Assembly: GCF_000338295.1 (NCBI RefSeq)
Contig: NZ_ANMO01000203.1
Location: forward strand, 1 to 36,347
Reading direction: 5' to 3'
DNA from: Rhodopirellula europaea 6C
GTDB lineage: Bacteria > Planctomycetota > Planctomycetia > Pirellulales > Pirellulaceae
Length of the DNA stretch: 36,347 nt
Made by a program: the position numbers and the translations under genes. Positions 7,785 through 15,400 of the stretch are shown one piece after another (positions within the stretch are counted from its first letter, which is position 1; each line of letters starts with the position of its first letter). A model generated the notes under the pieces. The model searched no databases and was not told the origin of the DNA. It was given only the letters and a program-made list of their open reading frames with translations.

Positions 7785-8246
7785 ATGGGACAACTTCACG
7801 ATGTGGGCGAGGCCGATGGCTGGCGATGTTGGCTGTGCGATGAACCGGTCGATCCAGACATGTCACCCAACGATCCGCGTGGCGCGAGCTTGGACACTCG
7901 CATCAGCAAGGGACGGGCCAGGAAAAAGAAACAGGAAAAGGGTGAATTGCCAACCGAACGACTTGCTCACAAGAGTTGCAACACAGGCAAAGGATCAAAT
8001 GATCCAGTTGTGCCCTGGCCTGCTCATTTGATTGTTGTCGATCCCGCTCCGATCATCGCCGCGGCCGAACGATTGGAGCGAAAGGGTGGCCGCGAGGCGA
8101 TGGCTCGTTGCCCGACCCGACAAGACGCCGATGCGGTCGCCGAGTGGCTCATCGATCGACTTTCGCGTCTCACGCCGGGACTAGAAGTGCAACCAGAAAT
8201 CGCGAGCACCGGTGGCCAGCATCTGGTCAGCCTGCGGACATCGTAA
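7785..8246 (+). CDS. HNH-like protein with degenerate catalytic motif
   Basis: The 153-residue protein has the layout of a small HNH nuclease: a WRCWLCDEP knuckle (Cys15, Cys18), an SLD segment at residues 36-38, and ERLAHKSCNTGKG (His62, Cys65, Asn66), which matches the second half of the HNH motif, where the zinc ligands and the HxxCN element lie. In active HNH enzymes the central Asp is followed by His (DH). Here it is Thr (SLDTRI), so the general-base histidine is missing and the protein may bind zinc or DNA without cutting. The C-terminal 70 residues (KGGREAMARCPTRQDADAVAEWL) form an additional domain I do not recognise. Its role is unknown. No linked restriction or toxin genes are seen. 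Confidence 0.6.
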   Translation: MGQLHDVGEADGWRCWLCDEPVDPDMSPNDPRGASLDTRISKGRARKKKQEKGELPTERLAHKSCNTGKGSNDPVVPWPAHLIVVDPAPIIAAAERLERKGGREAMARCPTRQDADAVAEWLIDRLSRLTPGLEVQPEIASTGGQHLVSLRTS

Positions 8247-8594
8247 AATCAACTCGCTGCGAACAGCCCGCACACCATCAAGATTGGAAGCATGAATGTT
8301 GTTGAACTCTGGCATCTCCTTCATCACCTGCGATTTCTTCGGCAAATGATTCGTGTCGTTCGGGCAATCCACTAGCGTTGCCCAACTGCGGTCGGGATGC
8401 CCGTTCCGCCTGAAGGTTGAACCCATCCAAGTGACGTCCGAGGCGGAAGCCGTCGTAAAAGAGAAACAATGGCATGCGATGTTCAAGGACGAGCGGAACC
8501 GATGTGAGTCGTTCAAAACAATCGCGAATGATGCTGAAAACCCATTGATGTTTCATTGGTATCGCTACGAGAACGACACCGAAGCGTCTACCCG
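8247..8594. other. Intergenic stretch without a recognisable gene
   Basis: Overlapping frames exist on both strands (for example minus 8278-8556) but none shows a known motif, signal peptide or convincing start. I see no terminator hairpin after the HNH-like gene. Confidence 0.4.
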
Positions 8595-8762
8595 ATGAGT
8601 GTGAAAGGATTGATGACGGTCCTGCGTGTTCTGCCCGATGACCTCTACGACTTGGTGATGAACAGCGACCAAGACGTTGAAAAGGGAGCCGTGTTTGCTG
8701 AGATTGTTCGGCGATTCGGGGATCCGTCGAAGTATGAAGCCGCGCCGAAGATGATGATGTGA
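8595..8762 (+). CDS. Small ORF, unknown (55 aa)
   Basis: This short frame starts with ATG at 8595 and is acidic and helical, with a VLRVLPDDLYDLVMNS segment followed by EKGAVFAEIVRRFGDPSKY. Composition is protein-like and it begins with a plausible GAAAGG-rich context, but no family is recognised. The ATG at 8556 in the same frame would add 13 residues that look less natural. It could be a real small protein or a fragment of a larger decayed gene. Confidence 0.3.
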   Translation: MSVKGLMTVLRVLPDDLYDLVMNSDQDVEKGAVFAEIVRRFGDPSKYEAAPKMMM

Positions 8763-8838
8763 AGCAGACTGACGTTGATGGCGATCGCCCGCTAAAATTG
8801 GCGAACTATCGCGGCAAGCCCAACCGAAGTCTCCACGA

Positions 8839-9117
8839 ATGCTCTCCGAAGACGAGAAAAAGAAGCTCGCCCACCGACTCCGCCGGATCGCCGGTCAGGT
8901 AGCGGCGGTCGAGCGAATGATCGACGAAGACGCTTATTGCGTCGACACCCTGATGCAAATCTCGGCGGCGACCGGTGCGCTCGACAAGGTCGGCCGCTTG
9001 GTCCTCGAGAACCATCTGAAGACTTGCGTTCGGAATGTGATGACCACCGGCGACGCGACGGAAGTGGATGCGAAACTGGAGGAGCTGATGACTGTCTTTC
9101 AAAAGTACAGTCGATAG
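8839..9117 (+). CDS. csoR: CsoR/FrmR-family metal-sensing repressor, Cu(I) type
   Basis: The 92-residue all-helical protein matches the CsoR/RcnR/FrmR family (DUF156). The N-terminal helix carries the signature HRLRRIAGQVAAVERMI. The Cu(I) ligand triad of CsoR is intact: Cys34 (in AYCVDTLMQ), His59 and Cys63 (in ENHLKTCV). Members are tetramers that bind operator DNA as apo-protein and release it on binding Cu(I). It stands at one end of the copper locus, on the opposite strand to the DUF305 gene, with stops only 9 bp apart. It probably controls the divergent efflux promoters; a candidate operator lies at 18418-18434. Cysteine spacing favours copper over nickel or formaldehyde sensing. Confidence 0.93.
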   Translation: MLSEDEKKKLAHRLRRIAGQVAAVERMIDEDAYCVDTLMQISAATGALDKVGRLVLENHLKTCVRNVMTTGDATEVDAKLEELMTVFQKYSR

Positions 9118-9126
9118 GTTCTCTGC

Positions 9127-9570
9127 TTAACCCTCGAGTTCCGCGATCAACTGTTTCATCTCGGCGATTTCTCTTCTCTGTGCTTCGATGATTTCGTCAG
9201 CCAGTTTGCGAACACGCGGGTCTGAGATGTTCGCCCGCTCACTGGTCAGGATTGCGATGGAGTGATGCGGGATCATTGCCTTCATCCAAGATACGTCGTC
9301 CACCGTTTGCTGACTGCGAACGAGGAACAACGACGTCGCGAAAACGATCGCGCTGCCAACAAAAATGCCGATGTTCGCCTTCTTGCTTTTGTACATCCCA
9401 AACATGAACGCGAGCATGACAATTGCCATCGTCGCTCCCATCAAGATCGCCATGTAAAAACGAGTTTCGCTCCAGAAGACGTGATCCAGCGAGTAGGTGT
9501 TCAGGTACATGAGTCCGAGCATTACGACGGAGGAGGTCGCAATCATGGCAGCAAAGGTTCGGTATTTCAT
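9127..9570 (-). CDS. Membrane protein with C-terminal DUF305 domain
   Basis: This 147-residue protein has three transmembrane segments (about residues 7-23, 39-58 and 67-84) and a C-terminal four-helix DUF305 (ferritin-like) segment with WMKAMIPHHSIAI, where His102-His103 and nearby Met residues are the characteristic metal-binding positions, followed by the ISDPRVRKLADEIIEAQRREI helix pattern. DUF305 proteins are common in copper and silver resistance loci and are thought to bind Cu(I) in the periplasm. It is the last gene of the reconstructed minus-strand copper operon, downstream of the triple-TRASH protein, separated by a GGGAGTT-type repeat. It converges with csoR. Confidence 0.85.
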   Translation of the reverse strand: MKYRTFAAMIATSSVVMLGLMYLNTYSLDHVFWSETRFYMAILMGATMAIVMLAFMFGMYKSKKANIGIFVGSAIVFATSLFLVRSQQTVDDVSWMKAMIPHHSIAILTSERANISDPRVRKLADEIIEAQRREIAEMKQLIAELEG

Positions 9571-9666
9571 TGTTTTGACGAAGTAGGGGAAAGAAGGCAG
9601 GGGTGGCGTGCCGCTTCAACGCTGCCAAAGACAAAGCATCGGTCAGGACACCACCCCCGCGTGGAT

Positions 9667-9748
9667 TGGGAGTTGGGAGTTGGGAGTTGGGGAGATGGGG
9701 AGTTGCTTTTCTCCCAGACTCCCCTTCTCCCAGACTCTTTCACTTCAC
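9667..9748. repeat. GGGAGTT repeat with inverted arm (copy R1)
   Basis: GGGAGTT occurs three times in tandem, followed by GGGGAGATGGGGAGTT, a GCTTTT centre, and then TC-rich CTCCCAGACTCCCC blocks that are inverted copies of the same motif. The array ends exactly at the stop codon of the triple-TRASH gene. It belongs to the repeat family dispersed through the copper locus and could form an imperfect hairpin in mRNA between that gene and the DUF305 gene. Confidence 0.85.
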
Positions 9749-10849
9749 TCAGCGAAGCTCAGGAGCATCGACTCCTTGTGACTTCAGAACAGCCAGATAC
9801 TTCTGTGGCTCAGCGGCGATCTTTTTCGCGCAACCGGGACAACATATGTAGATTGCTTTGCCATCGGCGTTGACTTTGTAGGGGCCGCCCATAGCGTCGA
9901 GTGGTTCGTCCATCACGGGGCATTTCTTCTGTGCCGCAATGAACCGCTTATCGGCATCGGACACTTTGAACACGCCGGGGCGGACTTGTTCGGTGTTCGT
10001 CGCGACAACGCTGGCGGGAGACGCAGTCTTGTAGACCATCGCCAGATACTTTTCAGGTTCGGATTGAACCTTCTTGATGCAGCCTTTGCAGCATAGGAAC
10101 AACGGTTTTCCACCGACCAAGAGTTTGATCGGTTGGCCCATTCCGCCGAGCGGTTCGTCCATCACGGGGCAGACCGCTTGCTTGGTGATGAGTGCCGCAT
10201 CTGATTCGGTGAACTTGACGACTTCGACTTTCGGCCTGGCTTGGATGAACTTTTCAGGATTGGCTTTCAATGCGTCAACGCATCCAGCACAGCAAACGAA
10301 CAATCGTTGCCCAGCCACTTCCACGGCGACGGGATTGCCCATGCTGCCGAGTGGCTTCCCGCTTACAACGCAGACCTTTTGTCGTGCGATCGCGACCGCA
10401 TCCAGTTCGGATTGCGCCGGCGAAAGAACCATCACATCTTGGTAAGCGAGGGTGTCGGGGGCCGCACCGACAAGTTGAACGTCGACCGTTAGTTGCCGAC
10501 CAACGACGCGGGACAGATCAACATCAGCTTTGAGTGCGTTGTCCTCACTGGGGAACAAGTCATAACGATAACGTTTGGCATTGCCTTCAACGGAAACACT
10601 CGCCACACCACGACTCTGTTGAACAGAAACGGGTTTGCCGCCCGAATCATAGAGGTAGACCTTTAAGCCGGCAGTGGTGACAAGCGTTTCTGCTTGTAGG
10701 TTGCCGACCGCTTTGAGGGTCCCTTTGTGCGGACCGGTGGTCGACGTCTGACGTTGCGAGTGTTGGTGGTTGCCCGCATCCGGTACCGCTTGCTGGGCAA
10801 ACAGCGTGGTCGGAAGAATTGCCAATCCTTCGCTGATGGACCCAAGCAA
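9749..10849 (-). CDS. Periplasmic protein with three TRASH/YHS-like metal-binding domains (5' end displaced)
   Basis: Three related domains of about 44 residues each end the protein (about 158-201, 225-269, 308-352). Each carries an N-terminal Cys in a CPVMDEPLGxMG-type motif and a CCxGC cluster (C186/C187/C190, C253/C254/C257, C336/C337/C340), typical of TRASH/YHS-like heavy-metal traps. The first domain reads CVVSGKPLGSMG. Residues 40-140 form a beta-rich domain (KVYLYDSGGKPV). Only a TTG start at 10849 is available, it lacks basic residues, and only half a signal peptide (LAILPTTLFAQQ) remains. The missing start, with SD and signal-peptide half, lies at 15754-15809. Joining 15809 to 10826 is in frame and gives 377 residues. 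In its present state it may not be exported or expressed. Confidence 0.85.
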   Translation of the reverse strand: MLGSISEGLAILPTTLFAQQAVPDAGNHQHSQRQTSTTGPHKGTLKAVGNLQAETLVTTAGLKVYLYDSGGKPVSVQQSRGVASVSVEGNAKRYRYDLFPSEDNALKADVDLSRVVGRQLTVDVQLVGAAPDTLAYQDVMVLSPAQSELDAVAIARQKVCVVSGKPLGSMGNPVAVEVAGQRLFVCCAGCVDALKANPEKFIQARPKVEVVKFTESDAALITKQAVCPVMDEPLGGMGQPIKLLVGGKPLFLCCKGCIKKVQSEPEKYLAMVYKTASPASVVATNTEQVRPGVFKVSDADKRFIAAQKKCPVMDEPLDAMGGPYKVNADGKAIYICCPGCAKKIAAEPQKYLAVLKSQGVDAPELR

Positions 10850-11447
10850 AGCGGCCAGCTATCCGCCTGGACCTCTGGAACTGCCCGACAACGAACCGGT
10901 CGTATTGACCGGCGAGAGTGCCGAGCAATTTGACCGAGCTTATGCCGCCTACTTTGCAATTCAGAAAGCTTTGGCCGCCGACCAAAGTCCTCCGCCGCTG
11001 GAGATGAACAAGCTCGATGAATCGCTGGGCATGGTGACGAGATTGGCGGACGTTCCCGATGAGGCTCAAAGTCATTTGCAAAGTGCCAAGCGATCCCTCG
11101 CACGAATGCAAGGTTCGCTGGAGCAGGTCCGGAAATCCTTCCGGCCGATCAGCCATTCGCTTCTCCGTGCGGCGACCATCGCTCGCGGCAAGCAGACGGC
11201 AACGAAGTTGGTTCACATGTACTGCCCAATGGTTCCGGGTGGTGGTGGCGATTGGATGCAACCTGAAGGCGAGCTGGTCAATCCGTATTGGGGCAGCGAA
11301 ATGCTTTCCTGTGGTGAAACGGTGAAGGAAATGGGAGTGAAGGAGATGGGAGTGAAGGAGATGGGAGTGAAGGAGATGGGAGTGAAGGAGATGGGAGTGG
11401 GGAGTGGCCAGACTGGTAGTGATGCGCTGCAAGGAGAATTGAAATGA
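10770..11447 (+). CDS. CusB C-terminal domain (DUF3347-like), detached by inversion
   Basis: The frame lacks a signal peptide. An ATG at 10836 is the most likely present start, but family-like sequence begins earlier, at PSLMDPSKAA (10827). Residues with the pattern FDRAYAAYFAIQKALAADQ and the end motif YCPMVPGGGGDWMQ/NPYWGSEMLSCGE match the DUF3347/metal-binding C-terminal domain that follows CusB-type adaptors in planctomycetes. The CusB on the opposite strand (15786-17357) stops exactly where this piece should begin (QLAGN, then PSLMDPSKAA). Joining them gives a 722-residue CusB. The tail is five VKEMG units from a 15-bp repeat. The stop overlaps the next gene start (ATGA). On its own it would be a cytosolic fragment, probably non-functional. 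Confidence 0.8.
   Translation: MPASGTACWANSVVGRIANPSLMDPSKAASYPPGPLELPDNEPVVLTGESAEQFDRAYAAYFAIQKALAADQSPPPLEMNKLDESLGMVTRLADVPDEAQSHLQSAKRSLARMQGSLEQVRKSFRPISHSLLRAATIARGKQTATKLVHMYCPMVPGGGGDWMQPEGELVNPYWGSEMLSCGETVKEMGVKEMGVKEMGVKEMGVKEMGVGSGQTGSDALQGELK
11322..11407 (+). repeat. 15-bp tandem repeat in the cusB 3' end (copy R2)
   Basis: The unit GTGAAGGAGATGGGA is present five times (first unit with one change), followed by GTGGGGAGTGG. In the cusB frame it encodes VKEMG repeats at the extreme C-terminus. It lies about 40 bp upstream of the four-helix-bundle gene and belongs to the same family as the repeat after that gene. Confidence 0.95.
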
Positions 11448-12448
11448 ATGAGCGAGTACGGTCACATCGCGATTTGATCGTTTTTCAAAAATCGTTTGCT
11501 GCTGGAAAACGCATCTTTGAATTGTCGAAGTCGTTTCCCCGTGAGGAGATGTATTCGTTGACCGATCAGGTACGTCGTTCGTCACGGAGTGTGAGTGCCA
11601 ATGTTGCAGAGGCATGGCGAAAGCGACGCTACGAAAAGCATTTCTGTAGCACGATGAATATTGCAGAGGCAGAAGCCGCCGAAACGCAGGTTTGGATTGA
11701 GTACGCTGCTGCGCACAGCTACCTCGATACGGACACGACGAAACAGGCGATCGAGTTCTACGACGAGATTTTGCGGATGATTGTCGCGATGATTCACGGC
11801 TCGTCGAAGTGGTGCGTCGACTTTAAGGCGGGAGTGAAGGAGTCGGGAGTGAAGGAGTCGGGAGTGAAGGAGAATGGGGAGACCTACAACATCGAGAATG
11901 ACTATCCCTTACTCGATCAACAACTTCTCTTAGCTCCCACCTCCCCTACTCCCACCTCGGAGCGAAGCGATGCCACCGAACACGGGCAGAGCCATCGCTC
12001 GGGCGACGTCGGCACCTCGGCCGGTCGCCATCAGAACGGGAACGAGTGCGACCAGCGTGGTTGCGGTGGTCATCAAGCACGGCCGAATTCGCCTGACGCC
12101 CGCGTCAATCGTTGCGGCTCGAATGTCAGCGACTGTGTTCAGTCGTCGTCGCGTGAAGACTTGATCGAGATAGGTAGCGATCACGACGCCGTCGTCAACT
12201 GCGATGCCGAAGAGGGCGATAAACCCAACCCAAATCGCGGTGTTCATTTCGGCTCCGTAGATCGCCAGAAGAATCATGCCGCCGCCAAAAGCGACCGGGA
12301 TTCCAGCGAACACGGCCAGCGTGATCGGAACGTGACGAAATTGCAGGTAGATGACCAACAAGTTGATAACGATGACCAGCGGCACCAACCACATCAGCCG
12401 ATTGTTGGCTTCGATTTGATTGCGGAAACTTCCGACGGCTTCGAGTGA
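11444..12448 (+). CDS. Four-helix-bundle protein, 23S rRNA intervening-sequence (IVP/Avd-like) family; 3' read-through
   Basis: Residues 1-125 match the four-helix-bundle family TIGR02436 (proteins first seen in 23S rRNA intervening sequences; distant relatives include Avd of diversity-generating retroelements). The motifs are RDLIVFQKSFA, FPREEMYSLTDQVRRSSRSV, ANVAEAWRKRRY and the final helix EILRMIVAMIHG. Such proteins are basic and may bind nucleic acid. Residues 126-145 are VKESG units from a 15-bp repeat. After about residue 176 the frame runs antisense to cusA, so that 159-residue tail is an artefact of the inner inversion. Undoing the inversion gives ...SERSDA and a TAG that overlaps the cusA ATG, a 177-residue protein. 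The start overlaps the cusB-part stop by 4 nt. Confidence 0.8.
   Translation: MNERVRSHRDLIVFQKSFAAGKRIFELSKSFPREEMYSLTDQVRRSSRSVSANVAEAWRKRRYEKHFCSTMNIAEAEAAETQVWIEYAAAHSYLDTDTTKQAIEFYDEILRMIVAMIHGSSKWCVDFKAGVKESGVKESGVKENGETYNIENDYPLLDQQLLLAPTSPTPTSERSDATEHGQSHRSGDVGTSAGRHQNGNECDQRGCGGHQARPNSPDARVNRCGSNVSDCVQSSSREDLIEIGSDHDAVVNCDAEEGDKPNPNRGVHFGSVDRQKNHAAAKSDRDSSEHGQRDRNVTKLQVDDQQVDNDDQRHQPHQPIVGFDLIAETSDGFE
11829..11958 (+). repeat. Repeat pair after the four-helix gene (copy R3)
   Basis: Three copies of the 15-bp unit GTGAAGGAGTCGGGA (11829-11880) are followed 50 bp later by inverted-sense CTCCCACCTCCCCTACTCCC (11934-11953). Together with R2 this repeat brackets the four-helix gene. The inverted arm stops 12 bp from the inner inversion breakpoint at 11970. 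Confidence 0.9.
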
Positions 12449-15400
12449 GTAGCCGGGCGGGAGGTTAAGTGAAGGAGTGGAGGAGTTGGAAGAAAAGGAT
12501 TTTGGCGTAAGCCCTCCTTCACTCCCAACTCCTTCACTCCCAACTCCCTCACTCCCAGCTCCCAACTGTGCCAACCGCAACTCCTCTTCAATCGCCGCGA
12601 TTGTCTCCAGATCTCCGGCTGCTCCGTTAGAGGAAAAAGAAACGTGAGCGATCAAACGAGCGTTCTCGCTGTTGATCGCACCCGGTCCCCACGTCGTTTC
12701 TAGCTTGGCCAATTCACCCAGTGGAACCACGGCGCCACTATGCGTAACCACTGGTAAACGATCGAGTTGTTCGACTCGCTCACGCAGATCGCGGTTGTAA
12801 CGCAAGCGGACGGGATAACGCTCTCGCCCTTCGACCGTATTGATCAGGTTCATCCCGCCGAGTGCAGTCTCGATGACTTGGTTCACCATCTGAGCCGACA
12901 TGCCGTACCGCGATGCGGCTTCACGATCGACGGTGAATTCGATGTACGGCTTCCCAAGAACGATGTCGGGATTGACCGTTCCTGAATTGACGTAGGGCGA
13001 TTGCTTGAGATGTTCGGATACCTGCATCGCTGCATCGGCGAGTGTTTGCAGGTCGTCGCCGTAGATACGAATCGCCATCGGGGCTTTGATGCCGCTTTGC
13101 AACATCACGACGCGGCCCTCGATGGGTTGAAGTGGCGAAGCGGGCGTCACTCCCGGCAGCGTGGCAACGCGGTTGATTTCATCCCAGACATCACGAGCCG
13201 TCACGCCGGGCCGCCATTGTTCGCGGGGTCGAAGCATGACGTAGGTTTCGACCATCGCGGCGGGGGCAGGATCGAGGGCCGAATCAATCCGGCCAATCTT
13301 GCCCAGAACGTCCTTGACCTCTGGGATTTGGCCGATCAACACGTCCTGCGTTTGCAGCATCTGCATTGACTGACTGAAGCTGGCCGCCGGGTAGAGCGTT
13401 GGCATGTAGAACCAACTGCCCTCGTCCAGTGCGATCCAGTCGTCGGTCTGAAGCCCGGTGAACGTATGCTTGAGGTCGACGTAGCCGGGCAATTCGTTGG
13501 GGCGGACGCCGAGTTTCTGGACGACTCGCTCAAACGGAGCGACGACAAATGGAAGTCCGAACCATCCGCCAAGTCCCATCAGGACGATGAACGATGGCAA
13601 TAGCCAAAAGGCGAATTTGTGCCGCAGGAACAGCGAGAGCGTTGGTCGATAGACCCAAACGATCGACCGACTGACGATGTTTTCATCCGTTGGTCGGACG
13701 CGTTCACGAGTCAACATCCAAGCAAGCCCGAAACCTACGGCGGCGGAGACAACCGTTACGAGACCGAGGGAAAGGCGATGGTCAAGGAGTGGGGGAGATG
13801 GGGAGTTGGGAGAGAAGGAGTGAAGGTAGTCAACCAACTGATGCCCCCAGACAAAAAAGGCGGTCAGGCCGAACAATGCGGCACCCGCAATCGCCGCTAT
13901 CAACGCGGTTTGCTTTCGATAGTTCGCACTGCGAAGCAGCAATTGGCAAAGCGTGGGAACGATCGTCACAGCCGCAATCAACGCCGCTGAAATGGCAAAC
14001 GTCTTGGTCATCGCCAGCGGCGCGAACAGCTTGTAGTCGCGACCCGTTAGGAAAAACACCGGCAGGAAGCTGACGATGGTTGTCGTGACAGCGGTAAGCA
14101 CGGCGGGCGCAACCTCCACCGCCGCATCGTAGATGACGTCGCTTCGCGAGCGGGGAAGCTGGGAGTTGGGAGTAGGGGAGTCGGGAGTAGGGGAGTCGGG
14201 AGTAGCAAGGACCGTACTCCCACCTCCTTCACTCCCAACTCCTTCACTCCCACCTCCCGATTCCCATTCCGCCAAGTGTTGATAGATGTTTTCGCTGACG
14301 ATAATTGCCATGTCGACCATCGTCCCAATCGCGATTGCGATTCCCGCCAGAGACATGATGTTCGCCCCGACGCCAAACACATTCATCGCGATGAACGACA
14401 GCAAGACGGCAATCGGAAGCGTGACCGCGACGATGAAGCTGCTGCGGATGTGCAACAGGAACAGCAGAATGACGACCGCCGTGATCAGGATTTCATCCCG
14501 CAGTGCGGTGGAAAGTGTCGCCACCGTTTCGTCGATCAGGCCGGTGCGATCGTAGATGCCCTTGATGGTGACGCCTTCGAGCGACGGTTCGATTTGAGTG
14601 ATCTTTTCTTTCACTCGTTCGATGACCGCTCGCGGATTCTCGCCGTATCGCATCACGACGACGCCACCGACCGCCTCGGCTCCGTTGTAATCGAGTGCCC
14701 CGCGACGAAAGTCTGGCCCGAGTTGCACGGCAGCAATGTCGCGAACTCTGACTGGTACGCCTTCTCGCTGCATAATGACGGCTTGCTCGATGTCTCGGAT
14801 GGCCTTTTCGGTGTCACCGTCGCTGCCGAGAAACCCCTTGCCGCGAACGATGAATTCCATACCGCCGGTTTCGACGGTCTTGGCTCCGACATCGAGATTG
14901 CTTCCACGTATGGCCGTCACGACTTGGTCGAGCGGGATGCCATGAAAACGAAGTTTGTCTGGGTCGACTTCAATTTGATATTGGCGAACGTAACCTCCGA
15001 TGGAAGCGACTTCGCTGACACCCTCGACGGCCTGCAAGTCGTACTTGATAACGAAATCCTGCAGACTCCGTAGGTCAGCCAGACTCATGCCATCCTTGGG
15101 CGGCACCAAGACGTAGTAGAAGACTTGTCCAAGCCCGGTCGCGTCGGGACCAAGCTGAGGCACAACTCCACCTGGTAGCTGGGCGGCAGCGGTGCCGAGT
15201 TGTTCGGACACTCGGCTGCGTGCCCAGTAGAAGTCCACGCTGTCTTTGAACGTGACTTGGACGAAGCTGTATCCGAACATGCTCTTGCCGCGGACCGATT
15301 CGGCTCCCGGCACCGCCAACAGCGAAACGCTTAGCGGGTAGGTGACCTGATCTTCGATGTCTTTCGGCGAACGCCCCGGCCAAGGCGTCAGTACGATGAC

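Noticed and set aside
6507-7799. Long minus-strand frame of 430 codons
   Set aside because: It is antisense to the antiporter, whose motifs (TDP, GEAGLND) are unmistakable; the minus translation is His/Gln-rich with no motif.
11444-11973. Diversity-generating retroelement (because of Avd-like four-helix protein)
   Set aside because: No reverse transcriptase, template repeat or variable repeat with adenine-specific changes is seen; only the fold family is shared.
11974-12448. C-terminal 159 residues of the four-helix frame as a real fused domain
   Set aside because: This part is exactly antisense to cusA, starting at the inner inversion breakpoint; reversal gives a stop two codons later.
14276-15073. 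Plus-strand frame of 265 codons inside cusA
   Set aside because: It is antisense to well-conserved CusA sequence and is Asp/Arg/His-rich in the way of shadow frames.
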